Below are positions 8,688-16,440 of a DNA stretch of 64,000 nucleotides, piece by piece. This DNA is from DASSFG01 sp035550375 (GTDB lineage Bacteria; Planctomycetota; Planctomycetia; Pirellulales; JAICIG01). Under the pieces are notes generated by a model that was given only the letters and a program-made list of their open reading frames with translations, searched no databases and had not been told where the DNA came from. Location: assembly GCA_035550375.1 (NCBI GenBank), contig DASZPH010000084.1:62001-126000 (forward strand). The letters run 5' to 3'. Positions within the stretch are counted from its first letter, which is position 1; every line of letters starts with the position of its first letter. Made by a program: the position numbers and the translations under genes.

Positions 8688-10463
8688 TTAAGCCTCTTTG
8701 TCGATCCGGATTTTCAGCTCCTTGAGCTGTTTGGCGTCGACGGAGCCCGGCGCTTCGGTCATCAGGTCGGTCGCTTTCTGGGTCTTGGGGAACGCGATGC
8801 AGTCGCGGATGTTGTCCAGGCCGCCGAAGAGCATCACGCAGCGGTCGATCCCCAGGGCGATGCCGCCGTGCGGCGGGGCGCCGTATTGCAGCGCGTCGAG
8901 CAGGAAGCCGAATCGCTCCTTGGCGTGTGCCGGGTCGATGCCCAGCAGCGAAAAGACCTGTTGCTGCACCTGGTTGTCGTGGATCCGGATCGTTCCTCCT
9001 CCTGCCTCGTAGCCGTTGATCACCAGGTCGTAAGCTTGAGCGCGGCACTTGCCGGGATCACTCGCCAGCAGCGGCAGGTCTTGCGGGCGCGGGGCCGTGA
9101 AGGGATGGTGCATGGCGGCCCAGGTCTTCTCTTCCGCGTCCCAGGCGAACATCGGGAATTCGACGACCCACGAAAAGTGCATCTGGCCCGGCTTGTAGAG
9201 CTTCAGCTCTTCGCCGAAGCGCTTCCGCAGGGCGTAGAGCGCCTTGCACGTCACTTCAAAGGCGTCGGCCACGAAGAGGAGGAAATCGCCCGGCTCGGCC
9301 TCCATCCGCTCGGCGATGCGCTCAAGCAACGTCGTGGCAAAGTTCTTGGCCGTCGGTGAGGCCAGCGTTCCCCCCTCTTCGACTTTGAACCAGACGAGCC
9401 CTTTGGCGCCGAAGTTCTGCTTCACAAACTCGGTCAGCTCGTCGATTCCCTTACGCGAGTAGTGCGCCGCCGCCTGTCTGGCGTTGATGCCGCGCACGCG
9501 CAGGCCCGACTCGGCCGCCTCGCGAAACACGCGAAATTCGGCTTCGCGCGCCAGGTCGGTAACGTCGACGAGCTCCATGCCGAAGCGCAGGTCGGGCGCG
9601 TCGTGGCCGAAGCGCTCCATCGCCTCGTCGTAGGTCATGCGCGGCAGAGGCAACGGCACGTCGAGGCCGAGAAGCTGTTTCGCCAGGCGGGCCATCAGTC
9701 CGTCGATCATGCCGATCACGTCGTCGGCGTTGACGAACGACATCTCCAGGTCGAGCTGCGTGAACTCGGGCTGGCGGTCGGCCCGCAGGTCTTCGTCGCG
9801 AAAGCAGCGGGCCACCTGCACGTAGCGGTCGTAGCCGGCCACCATCAGGATCTGCTTGTAGAGCTGCGGCGACTGCGGCAGGGCGTAGAACAGGCCGGGG
9901 TGCACGCGGCTGGGCACAAGATAGTCGCGCGCCCCCTCCGGCGTGCTGCGGCCGAGCATCGGTGTCTCCACGTCGATGAAGTCGTGCTCGTCGAAGTAGT
10001 CGCGCATCGTCTTGATGATGCGGTGCCGCAGCACGAGGGTGCGCTGCTGCGCGGGCCGACGCAGATCGAGGTAGCGGTACTTCAGCCGCAGGTCTTCGCC
10101 CGGCAGTTCTTGGGCGCCCGGTTGAAACGGGGGCGTGAGGCTTTTGTTCAGGATCTCGAGGCGCTTGGCCCTCAGCTCGACCTCGCCGGTGGCGAGGTCG
10201 GGATTGGCCGTCCCCTCGGGGCGCCGGGCGACCTTGCCGGTTACGGAAATCACAAACTCAGTGCGCAGGGTTTTGGCTAACTCCTGCACCTCCGGCCCCG
10301 ACTCGGGGTTGAAGACGATCTGGCTGCGGCCGTAGCGGTCGCGCAAGTCGACGAAGAGCAGTCCCGCGCCGTGGTCGCGGTAGGAATCAACCCAGCCGCA
10401 AAGGGTTGCTTCCTGGCCGATGTGCTCCGGCCGCAGGTCGCCGCAAGTGTGGGTACGGATCAA
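8688..10463 (-). CDS. aspS: aspartate--tRNA ligase
   Basis: This 591-residue class II synthetase has an N-terminal OB-fold anticodon-binding domain (THTCGDLRPEHIGQEATLCG), class II motif 2 (ARCFRDEDLRADRQPEFTQL), a bacterial GAD insertion (about 310-430) and motif 3 (GIALGIDRCVMLFGG). The length and the GAD domain identify the bacterial type. It charges tRNA-Asp; whether it also charges tRNA-Asn cannot be told here. Start TTG at 10463 with GGGAGAG about 7 nt upstream. A TACAAT box lies at 10507-10512 on the minus strand. The left inverted repeat of a mobile-element remnant is 90 bp upstream of the start. Confidence 0.97.
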   Translation of the reverse strand: MIRTHTCGDLRPEHIGQEATLCGWVDSYRDHGAGLLFVDLRDRYGRSQIVFNPESGPEVQELAKTLRTEFVISVTGKVARRPEGTANPDLATGEVELRAKRLEILNKSLTPPFQPGAQELPGEDLRLKYRYLDLRRPAQQRTLVLRHRIIKTMRDYFDEHDFIDVETPMLGRSTPEGARDYLVPSRVHPGLFYALPQSPQLYKQILMVAGYDRYVQVARCFRDEDLRADRQPEFTQLDLEMSFVNADDVIGMIDGLMARLAKQLLGLDVPLPLPRMTYDEAMERFGHDAPDLRFGMELVDVTDLAREAEFRVFREAAESGLRVRGINARQAAAHYSRKGIDELTEFVKQNFGAKGLVWFKVEEGGTLASPTAKNFATTLLERIAERMEAEPGDFLLFVADAFEVTCKALYALRKRFGEELKLYKPGQMHFSWVVEFPMFAWDAEEKTWAAMHHPFTAPRPQDLPLLASDPGKCRAQAYDLVINGYEAGGGTIRIHDNQVQQQVFSLLGIDPAHAKERFGFLLDALQYGAPPHGGIALGIDRCVMLFGGLDNIRDCIAFPKTQKATDLMTEAPGSVDAKQLKELKIRIDKEA

Positions 10464-10506
10464 CGCTCACTCTCCCATCAAGACTCGACGTTTCGCCAAG
10501 CCGCGT

Positions 10507-10512
10507 ATTGTA
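10507..10512 (-). promoter_or_regulatory. putative -10 element of aspS
   Basis: On the minus strand this reads TACAAT followed by ACGCGG, about 45 nt upstream of the aspS TTG. The matching -35 region is poor. It fits the TAnnAT plus GC-rich pattern that precedes several other genes in this window. Confidence 0.35.
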
Positions 10513-10553
10513 AAGAGAAGCGCCGTAACCCGCTAGGTTCGCCAGCGGCGGGA

Positions 10554-10575
10554 AGTGGGCTACTAGTGTGGTGAA
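10554..10575 (+). repeat. left inverted repeat, 22 bp
   Basis: The sequence begins AGTGGGCTACTA, then a G, then TGTGGTGAA. Its reverse complement is found at 12036-12057 with a single mismatch (G versus C at the 13th base). It lies between the aspS promoter region and the 3' end of the small-gene cluster. Confidence 0.75.
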
Positions 10576-10586
10576 GAATTTTGAGT

Positions 10587-10601
10587 GGTCGCTGGGCGAC
10601 C
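10587..10601. terminator. short hairpin downstream of the small-gene cluster
   Basis: GGTCGC, loop TGG, GCGACC form a perfect 6-bp stem 10 bp after the last small gene on the minus strand. There is no clear T-run, so termination is only a possibility. Confidence 0.3.
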
Positions 10602-10610
10602 AAAGGCAGC

Positions 10611-10856
10611 CTATTCCTTGAGATCGATCTTCTCGACTTCCGCGGGGTCGATGCCATGCCGGCTCATGGCGGCCCGCATCTTCATGAGTAGATCAAACGT
10701 CTCGCCTTGCTGCTCGCGACACTCCTGAAGATTCTCCCACAGAGCCCGACGGTGATCGTCTGGATGGCGCCGGTCCCACTCGATACCAGCAAAGAACGCC
10801 CCCGCCACGGCCATCAACCACAGCATCGTTTTCAAGGAGAACTGGGGGCGGCGCAT
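10611..10856 (-). CDS. small membrane protein with N-terminal RPQFSL signature
   Basis: The product has 81 residues, starting RRPQFSLKTMLWLMAVAGAF. A basic/aromatic head is followed by one transmembrane helix (about residues 9-24) and a charged, helical C-terminal region (DRRHPDDHRRALWENLQE). The upstream extension of the frame is rejected because the same MxRxQF(S/T)L start recurs in the neighbouring genes. It lies 8 bp downstream of the next small gene and is the last of a four-gene tandem. The signature is common in planctomycetes (recollection) and its role is unknown; a membrane-targeting or sorting role is a guess. Confidence 0.65.
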   Translation of the reverse strand: MRRPQFSLKTMLWLMAVAGAFFAGIEWDRRHPDDHRRALWENLQECREQQGETFDLLMKMRAAMSRHGIDPAEVEKIDLKE

Positions 10857-10864
10857 GAGAGCTA

Positions 10865-11104
10865 TCAGTTTCCGGGAAGGTCGTTGATGAGTGCCCCGCC
10901 GCCAGGATGGACTTCGCGCGTCTGATAGATCTTTCGCGGCTCTCGTTTGCGCATCGTCTCCAGCCATGAGTCGAGAAACAACTCGCCTTCGTCGGCGCGT
11001 CGCTTTGCTTCAATCTTGGCCTGGAATGCCATGCGCCCAAAGAACGCCCCCACGACCAGCATGGCCACCAGCAACGCGCGGAGGGTGAATTGTGGGCGCG
11101 GCAT
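10865..11104 (-). CDS. small membrane protein with N-terminal RPQFTL signature
   Basis: This 79-residue product begins PRPQFTLRALLVAMLVVGAF and continues with a Lys/Arg/Glu-rich helix and a C-terminal REVHPGGGALINDLPGN tail. One transmembrane segment covers about residues 8-24. Architecture and opening are the same as in the gene just downstream (10611), so this looks like a tandem duplicate that diverged in its cytoplasmic or periplasmic part. The ATG at 11104 follows the stop of the upstream gene by 5 bp. Confidence 0.65.
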   Translation of the reverse strand: MPRPQFTLRALLVAMLVVGAFFGRMAFQAKIEAKRRADEGELFLDSWLETMRKREPRKIYQTREVHPGGGALINDLPGN

Positions 11105-11109
11105 GGGAT

Positions 11110-11307
11110 TCACCGTGGCTGTCGTTTGGTAATCACCGTGCCGGCATAGACCACGATGAGCCAAGACTCGACCGCGACCACAAATCCCAGCATCAAGGGC
11201 TTGCTCCCAAAAAAGACAGCCGTTCCCAGGAATGCGACCATTGCCCCCGTGGAGATGGTCAAGAGCGTTTTCACGACCAGCACGCTGAACTGAAACCGTC
11301 GGCTCAT
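11110..11307 (-). CDS. small two-helix membrane protein of the QFS cluster
   Basis: The product has 65 residues, starting SRRFQFSVLVVKTLL, with two hydrophobic helices (about 7-30 and 35-56) and a basic C terminus (TKRQPR). The head resembles the RxQFS(L) start of its neighbours, but the rest is almost wholly membrane-embedded. No good Shine-Dalgarno lies before the ATG at 11307. Its stop is 5 bp before the next gene, so it may be translated by coupling within an operon. Confidence 0.6.
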   Translation of the reverse strand: MSRRFQFSVLVVKTLLTISTGAMVAFLGTAVFFGSKPLMLGFVVAVESWLIVVYAGTVITKRQPR

Positions 11308-11381
11308 GGGGGGAATGGCACTAACTTAAGGAAGTTTTCGCCGGCGGGCGTGCCTGAAAAGTAAGCAGGGGCGCCAACCAG

Positions 11382-11783
11382 CTACTTCACGTCCACGATA
11401 CTTTCTTTCACGGTCTCCCACCTAACTCTGCCAGACCGGTTCAAATGGTTCATGAAGATTGTTAGCTGGCACGGCTCGTCCACGGGATCAAAGTCACCTT
11501 CGACGGAGTAGAAGAACAGCCACGACCTCTTGGTCGGGCCGCCCTCGGTGGAGCATCCATTCCCGTCGGGCCACCCATGTCCCACACATAGCAGGCATTC
11601 GTCTGGTTCAAACAGCGAAAAGTACCTGCCCTTGATGCGGAATGGGATGCCAACTCGCGGACTCTCTATCTCGATCGTAGTGCCGTATGCGTCCAGCAAG
11701 CGCCAGCCGCCCAGCGCGAGGCAGACGATCGCGGCCAACCCCAGCAATCCACGCAAGCTGAATTGGAGAAAGCGACGTTTCAC
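11382..11783 (-). CDS. membrane-anchored protein with QFSLRGLL signature
   Basis: The 133-residue protein starts at a GTG at 11783 (KRRFLQFSLRGLLGLAAIV). One N-terminal helix is followed by a soluble domain of about 100 residues with two Cys in a CLLC pair, GHGWPDGNGC, and an aromatic SWLFFYSVEGDFDP segment. It is the first and largest member of the tandem QFSLR cluster, 74 bp upstream of the next gene. The soluble part has no family I recognise and is probably displayed on the far side of the membrane. Its start lies next to the transposase remnant on the other strand. Confidence 0.6.
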   Translation of the reverse strand: MKRRFLQFSLRGLLGLAAIVCLALGGWRLLDAYGTTIEIESPRVGIPFRIKGRYFSLFEPDECLLCVGHGWPDGNGCSTEGGPTKRSWLFFYSVEGDFDPVDEPCQLTIFMNHLNRSGRVRWETVKESIVDVK

Positions 11784-11819
11784 AGGGCCATTAGACCGCG
11801 CCAGAGCGGCGGGGCAAAG

Positions 11820-12047
11820 AACGGCAAGGTTTCGCCATTCTCGACATACTGTTTCTCGAAAAAGCTCCGCAATTTGGAGGCGGCTTTCGCCCTCTTCGCG
11901 GCCTATTACAATTTCTGCTGGCGGACGCGGAAACCGGGGAAGTCCGGCAAGTGCCGACCGACGGCGGCCATGATGGCGAAGGTAACTGATCGCCCCTGGT
12001 CGTTTGACGACCTATTCAACGCCGTTTTGGAGCTTTCACCACAGTAG
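11820..12047 (+). pseudogene. IS1-like transposase, C-terminal remnant
   Basis: The plus-strand frame ending at TAG 12045-12047 encodes FSKKLRNLEAAFALFAAYYN, then an NFCWRTRKPGKSGK stretch, then PTAAMMAKVTDRPWSFDDLF. This closely follows the C terminus of IS1-type DDE transposases (YNF.W.....TPAM.A.VTD..W...DL). The catalytic core upstream is absent: the frame runs into the antisense start of the QFSLRGLL gene near 11783. The stop codon lies inside the 22-bp right inverted repeat, as expected for an IS end. Non-functional as it stands. Confidence 0.7.
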
Positions 12048-12057
12048 TAGCCCACTA
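12036..12057 (-). repeat. right inverted repeat, 22 bp
   Basis: Reverse complement of 10554-10575 with one mismatch. It overlaps the last codons of the transposase remnant. Confidence 0.75.
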
Positions 12058-12075
12058 CCCAGCGGCGCGAGCAGA

Positions 12076-12135
12076 CTAACCTGGCGCGTCAGCGAGGGTA
12101 ATTGGCTGGATTTTCCTCGCTCGCGCTCGGGTTAG
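12076..12135. repeat. palindromic repeat/possible terminator at apgM 3' end
   Basis: The left arm (12076-12097) starts CTAACC and ends GCGAGG; the right arm (12115-12135) starts CCTCGC and ends GGGTTAG. They pair along most of their length around an 18-bp loop. The right arm contains the apgM stop codon (TTA at 12132-12134 on the plus strand). From recollection, similar CTAACCCGAGCGCGAGCGAGG hairpins recur in planctomycete genomes. It could end transcription of apgM. Confidence 0.55.
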
Positions 12136-13352
12136 TGTGTGTGGCGTGGGCTTCCATCGAGAAAATACCGCATCAGCTTCCAGCCCTCGTCGAACGCCAG
12201 TCCGGATTGGCCGGCGCTGACTTCGTCGTAGGTTCGAGCGGTGTCTGGGGTCACGCCGCTGCCGGCGATGATGAAGGGCACGTAGCCGTGGCTGTGCGTT
12301 TTGGTGCGCAGCGGCGTGGGATGGTCGGGTGTCACGAGAATTCGGTAGTCACCTTCTTCTTTAAGCGCCTCCCAGAGCGGGCCGACGATGTGGCGGTCGA
12401 TCTCTTCCAGCGCCTTGATCTTGGCGGCGCAGTTGCCTTCGTGCGAGGCTTCGTCGGTCGCTTCCACGTGAACGCAGATGACGTCGGTCGTCGGCAGCGC
12501 TTCGATGGCAAAACGCCCCTTGGCGGCGTAGTCGGTGTCCAGGTAGCCCGTCGCCCCCGGAACCTCGATCCGCTGCCATCCCAGCAGGGCCGCCAAACCG
12601 CGGAGCAGATCGACGGCCGTAATCATCGCCCCTCGGCGGCCGTACAAGTTCTCGAAGGGGGTCAAAGCAGGGGCCTTCCCTTGTCCCCAAAGCCAGATGT
12701 TAGTGGCGGGCGGTTTACCCGCCCGCTTGCGGGCGACGTTGACCGGGTGCTCGGCAAAGAGGCCGATGCTGTCGGTCATAAGCTGGTTCAAAAGGTCGCT
12801 TCCCGGTCCGCGTGGATAGTCGTCAAGCACCGGCTTGTCCGTCAGGTCGTGCGGAGGGGTCGCCCTGGTGTCGCGGGTGAAGGGCGCTGCGCCTTCCCCG
12901 GGCCGATAGATGAGCAGGTTGCGGTAACTGACTCCGGCCACAAACTGCAACCGTTCGTTCCCCAGTTTTTCTTGGGCGGTTACCAACAGCGCGCGGGCTT
13001 CGTCGGTCGAGATGTGCCCGGCCGTGAAATCGCGCATCGTCTGCTCTTCGATCGTGACCAGGTTGCAGCGGATCGCCCAGTCGTTTTTCCCCAGCGGGAT
13101 GCCCTGGGCTGCGGCCTCCAGGGGCGCCCGACCGGTGAAGTGCTCCAGCGGGTTGTAACCCAGCAAGCTCAAATTGGCGACATCCGAACCGGCGGGCAGA
13201 CTGGCCGGCACGTGATTCGCGCGACCCACCACGCCGGCCTCGGCCAGGGCATTCATGGCGGGAAGGCGGGCGGCTTGCAGCGGTGTGCGTCCTTCGAGTA
13301 CGTCTTGCGGCTCGTCGGCACAACCGTCTGGAATAACAATGGCGTATTTCAT
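12132..13352 (-). CDS. apgM: cofactor-independent phosphoglycerate mutase, archaeal type
   Basis: The 406-residue protein belongs to the alkaline-phosphatase superfamily. The N terminus KYAIVIPDGCADEP supplies the first metal-binding Asp. GSDVANLSLLGYNP carries the catalytic Ser, and the C-terminal VTPDHPTPLRTKTHSHG has the metal-binding Asp/His pairs. The length (about 400) and the motifs match ApgM rather than the 510-residue bacterial GpmI. It interconverts 3- and 2-phosphoglycerate in central glycolysis and gluconeogenesis. The neighbours are unrelated; it is probably monocistronic with the hairpin at its 3' end. Confidence 0.93.
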   Translation of the reverse strand: MKYAIVIPDGCADEPQDVLEGRTPLQAARLPAMNALAEAGVVGRANHVPASLPAGSDVANLSLLGYNPLEHFTGRAPLEAAAQGIPLGKNDWAIRCNLVTIEEQTMRDFTAGHISTDEARALLVTAQEKLGNERLQFVAGVSYRNLLIYRPGEGAAPFTRDTRATPPHDLTDKPVLDDYPRGPGSDLLNQLMTDSIGLFAEHPVNVARKRAGKPPATNIWLWGQGKAPALTPFENLYGRRGAMITAVDLLRGLAALLGWQRIEVPGATGYLDTDYAAKGRFAIEALPTTDVICVHVEATDEASHEGNCAAKIKALEEIDRHIVGPLWEALKEEGDYRILVTPDHPTPLRTKTHSHGYVPFIIAGSGVTPDTARTYDEVSAGQSGLAFDEGWKLMRYFLDGSPRHTH

Positions 13353-13443
13353 GCTCTTTGCGTTCAGGTTGGCGTGGCGCCCGATGCAGGCAGCCTCTAA
13401 AGCTATTCATCGAGCGTCGGTTCAGCAAGCGACCAACGGCACC

Positions 13444-13483
13444 GTCTCCCTCTCCCTCCGGGAGAGAGCCGGGGTGAGGGCGG
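13444..13483 (-). repeat. interspersed palindromic repeat, copy 1
   Basis: The reverse complement begins GCCGCCCTCACCCCGGCTCT and contains a CTCTCCC-loop-GGGAGAG stem. Two further copies in the other orientation lie at 33772-33809 and 33850-33892. It sits between apgM and the ECF sigma gene. Confidence 0.7.
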
Positions 13484-13602
13484 CTTGCACCAGCTTGTCG
13501 TTCGCCTTTGGCTTCCGGCCTCTCAACCTCGCAGAACTCACCCGGCCCGTTGAACTTTCGCCCGTCGCCGTGCGTCCTTGAACATAAACGGGAGTCTTGT
13601 TG

Positions 13603-14151
13603 ATGACCGACGGCCAGATGCTCGAGTGTGAATTGCTCGTCACGCGATGCCAGCGTGGCGACATGTCTGCATTCTCTTCGCTCGTAGAAATGTGGGAGCG
13701 GCCGCTGTTTTACTACTTGCGGCGGCTTGCTCCTTCCGAGGCGGAAACGTGGGATCTTCTGCAGGAAACGTGGCTGAAAACGTTTCGCTCGATCGGTTCT
13801 CTGCGCGACCCCCGCGCTTTGCCCGCCTTCCTGTATAAAACCGCGAGAAACGCCGCCGTCAGCCGGCTCCGACTGCGAGAGCGCGAAGAAGAGCTGGCGA
13901 ATCCCGCGGCATGTATCGCGACGGAGTCCGAGGAGATCGCGGCCTTCGACAGCGCCGAGCAGGTGCACCACGCGCTCGATCAACTACCGATCGCACAAAG
14001 GGAAGCGCTCACCCTCTATTTTCTTCAAGACCTGTCGCTGGACGAAATCGCGACCCTGCTCAGGGTGCCGTTGGGCACGGTGAAGTCGCGGCTCTACTAC
14101 GGCAAATTAACGATCCGGAAAATTCTTCAAGGAGACGACCATGTCAGCTAA
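13603..14151 (+). CDS. ECF-type RNA polymerase sigma factor
   Basis: This 182-residue sigma-70 family protein has region 2 at about 20-85 (GDMSAFSSLVEMWERPLFYY, WDLLQETWLKTFRSI) and region 4 at about 120-175 (LPIAQREALTLYFLQDLSLD, IATLLRVPLGTVKSRLYYGK, a helix-turn-helix). The ATG at 13603 has a GGGAG 9 nt upstream; the TTGs just before it are less likely. It overlaps the following four-helix membrane protein gene by 11 nt, the normal arrangement for a sigma factor and its membrane-bound regulator. The target promoters are unknown. Confidence 0.9.
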   Translation: MTDGQMLECELLVTRCQRGDMSAFSSLVEMWERPLFYYLRRLAPSEAETWDLLQETWLKTFRSIGSLRDPRALPAFLYKTARNAAVSRLRLREREEELANPAACIATESEEIAAFDSAEQVHHALDQLPIAQREALTLYFLQDLSLDEIATLLRVPLGTVKSRLYYGKLTIRKILQGDDHVS

Positions 14152-14710
14152 CTCACCCGACTTTCGCCAGCAGCTTCTCGAAACCCAGGACATGTCGCCG
14201 GCGCTGCGCGACGCCTGCCGCAAGGAAATCGCCGCCCTGTCGCAGCACACCCTCACGCCCCGCACAAGCGGATTGCTGGTGCTGTTATTGCTCGCGACGC
14301 TCCTCTTCGCGGCGGTGGGGCTCCGCGCGATGCTGTTTCACTACCGGGGGCCCTTGCTCTACGGCGTGTGGACGACATTCACGCTGGCGAGCGCAGCGGG
14401 CGCCGTCTGGATCGGCGTGTCGCTCTGGCAGGGGCGGTTCCAATGGAAATCGTATTTTCCCGTCGCCGACGCCTTCACGGTTGCGGCCGCCGTCATCAGC
14501 GTCCTGACGCTGCTCATGGGAGCTCGCGCGCCCGCCGACCCGGCGTCGAGTTTCGCCACGCTGTACGCCCTGACGTTTCTGGTGATCTGCGTAGCCTGGA
14601 GCATTCATAGCCGGATCGCCGCCGCAGAACTGGCCGCCAGGGAACACTCGCTGCGGATCGAGTGCCGGCTGGCCGACCTTGCCGGCCGAATGCAGCGGCC
14701 GTCAATCTAA
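14141..14710 (+). CDS. four-TM membrane protein, probable regulator of the ECF sigma factor
   Basis: The 189-residue protein has a soluble N-terminal segment (about 1-45, containing SPALRDACRKEIAAL), four hydrophobic helices (about 46-65, 75-95, 108-128, 143-160) and a basic helical tail. It overlaps the sigma gene by 11 nt, which implies coupled translation. There is no canonical zinc-binding anti-sigma motif (HxxxCxxC), so the anti-sigma role is inferred from gene order. Its 3' end overlaps that of the convergent homoserine dehydrogenase gene by 9 bp. Confidence 0.6.
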   Translation: MSANSPDFRQQLLETQDMSPALRDACRKEIAALSQHTLTPRTSGLLVLLLLATLLFAAVGLRAMLFHYRGPLLYGVWTTFTLASAAGAVWIGVSLWQGRFQWKSYFPVADAFTVAAAVISVLTLLMGARAPADPASSFATLYALTFLVICVAWSIHSRIAAAELAAREHSLRIECRLADLAGRMQRPSI

Positions 14711-16000
14711 GATCCGCATCCGCACGCTGCCGGGCCGCACGCACTTGAGCCGGTCGATCTCGTCCACGGCCGACGCGGTGGCGCTCTCAACCGTATCGTG
14801 CGTGATGATCACCAGCGAAACGACCGCCTGCTGGTCGGTGGGCGGCTCGCGTTGAATGACCGAAGCGATCGAAATGCCGCGGCGGCCGAGGACGCCCGTG
14901 ATCTCGGCCATCACGCCCGGCCGGTCTTCCACGTTGAGCCGCAGGTAGAACCGGCCGGCGATTTTCTTGGGGTCGCGCAGCGCCACGCGCGCTTCGCGCT
15001 GCGACCAAAGCTCGAGCGTGCGGAAGGTGATCGCCGTGCGGCCGACAACCGTATCGATCAGGTCGGCCACCACGGCGCTGGCGGTCGGCATGCGGCCGGC
15101 GCCGAGGCCGTGAAAGAAGACCGGACCGACGGCGTCGCCCACGACGCGGATGGCGTTGAAGGCCCCGCGCACTTCGGCCAGGGGCGTGCCGACCTTGACC
15201 AGGGTCGGAGAAACGTGCAGTTCCAGACCGTCGCCGGCCAACTCCGCGACGGCCAGGAGCTTGATGCGGTAGCCAAGTTCCTTGGCGTTCTTGATGTCGA
15301 CCACGTCGAGCCCGTCGATCCCCTGGCGAGGGATGTCTCGCCAGTGGACGCGGGCCCCGAAGGCCAGATGGGCCAGGATGGCCAGCTTCTGGGCCGTATC
15401 CGTACCGTCGACGTCCATCGTGGGATCGGCCTCGGCGTAGCCAAGCCGCTGTGCTTCGGCCAGCGCCGCCGCGTAATCGGCGCCGCGCTCTTCCATCTGG
15501 GTCAGGATGTAGTTGCTGGTACCGTTGAGAATCGCGGTGAGCGACTCGATCTGGTTGGCCGAAAGGCACTGGCTGATGTTGGCGATGATCGGAATGCCGC
15601 CGGCCACGGCCGCTTCAAAAGCGATCGAGCGGCCCAGTTCACGGGCCAGATCGAAAAGCTCCGGCCCGTGCTCGGCGAGCAGGGCTTTGTTGGCCGTGAC
15701 GACGTCCTTGCCGCTCTCCAGCAGCGCCACCACGATCGAGCGGGCCGGCTCCAGCCCGCCCACCACGTGCGCCACCGCGCTGATTTCGCGGTTGCTCGTG
15801 ATCGTTCGCAGGTCGTCGGAGAGCACTCCGAGGGGCAGTTGATAATCGCGTTCTTTGGCCAAGTCCTGGACGACGACTTTTTCCAGCCAAATGGTGCGGC
15901 CGGCGTGGCGCGCGGTGCGGTCGCCGTAATCGACGAGCAGCCGAGCAACGCCCGCCCCCACCGTTCCCAATCCGACAATCGCAACCTTGGTTTTTTCCAC
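14702..16000 (-). CDS. hom: homoserine dehydrogenase
   Basis: The 432-residue protein starts at a GTG at 16000. Its N-terminal Rossmann motif is VAIVGLGTVGAGVARLL. The catalytic domain has GGIPIIANISQCLSANQI, LNGTSNYILTQM and a conserved EADPTMDVDGTD...KLAILAHLAF. A C-terminal ACT domain (about 350-430: FYLRLNVEDRPGVMAEITGV) is the expected allosteric threonine-binding module. It reduces aspartate semialdehyde to homoserine in Thr/Met biosynthesis. No aspartokinase domain is fused. Confidence 0.95.
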   Translation of the reverse strand: MEKTKVAIVGLGTVGAGVARLLVDYGDRTARHAGRTIWLEKVVVQDLAKERDYQLPLGVLSDDLRTITSNREISAVAHVVGGLEPARSIVVALLESGKDVVTANKALLAEHGPELFDLARELGRSIAFEAAVAGGIPIIANISQCLSANQIESLTAILNGTSNYILTQMEERGADYAAALAEAQRLGYAEADPTMDVDGTDTAQKLAILAHLAFGARVHWRDIPRQGIDGLDVVDIKNAKELGYRIKLLAVAELAGDGLELHVSPTLVKVGTPLAEVRGAFNAIRVVGDAVGPVFFHGLGAGRMPTASAVVADLIDTVVGRTAITFRTLELWSQREARVALRDPKKIAGRFYLRLNVEDRPGVMAEITGVLGRRGISIASVIQREPPTDQQAVVSLVIITHDTVESATASAVDEIDRLKCVRPGSVRMRILD

Positions 16001-16170
16001 CGCGTTAAGTCCGTTTGCCCAAGCGTCGATGTGCGGGGTCTCGACCGGTGATCAGCGCTCACTTCGAAGCGCGACGCCGAAGCCGCCGGTAAGCGCCATC
16101 CTAGGTAGGGCGTGCGTTGAGCGTCAAGGCAAAGCGCGCCCCGGGGGATACCATTTGCCCACGGATGGCG

Positions 16171-16392
16171 TCAGGGGCGGCCCCGCCAAACTCGGTCACA
16201 AAATAAGACGTATTCGTCTAGCGCATCTACGATCGGCTCTGGCAGGAGCAGAAGCGGCGCATAGATCGCGTCTAGGGACGATTCCGTCTCACAGAGAGCG
16301 TAGACGGGCCCGGCGCTCAGCGGGTAGGCGATCAAGAGCCCTAGGACCGCGATTAGGATGACCGGAGCAAATCGGCTAGACTTTCTTTCCAT
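16171..16392 (-). CDS. small membrane protein with YPLSAGP motif (paralog of 16441)
   Basis: This 73-residue product has an N-terminal helix (FAPVILIAVLGLLIAYPLSA) and a second region DAIYAPLLLLPEPIVDALDE. The divergent gene at 16441 encodes a protein with the same spacing of YPLSA-x-P and AIY-x-PL, so the pair arose by duplication. No Shine-Dalgarno is obvious. Function unknown. The two starts are 48 bp apart, so any promoters must overlap. Confidence 0.5.
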   Translation of the reverse strand: MERKSSRFAPVILIAVLGLLIAYPLSAGPVYALCETESSLDAIYAPLLLLPEPIVDALDEYVLFCDRVWRGRP

Positions 16393-16440
16393 TGCGGCAG
16401 CCTAGCCACGGCCACACAGGAAGCCAAGGCCAGTATCTGA

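Larger units (their letters stand above)
10554..12057. mobile_element. remnant IS-like element with inverted ends carrying four small genes
   Basis: The interval is bounded by near-perfect inverted repeats (10554-10575 and 12036-12057, 21 of 22 positions match). At its right end it holds the 3' end of an IS1-like transposase gene whose stop codon falls inside the right repeat. The body that would encode the rest of the transposase is replaced by four minus-strand small membrane-protein genes. Either the element is a decayed IS that has captured passengers, or two IS ends happen to flank the cluster. The 1504-bp span is larger than a typical IS1 (about 770 bp). Confidence 0.5.

Noticed and set aside
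12821..13983. Long minus-strand frame (386 codons) across apgM and the ECF sigma gene
   Set aside because: It is antisense to the sigma gene and out of frame with apgM; both of those are firmly identified.
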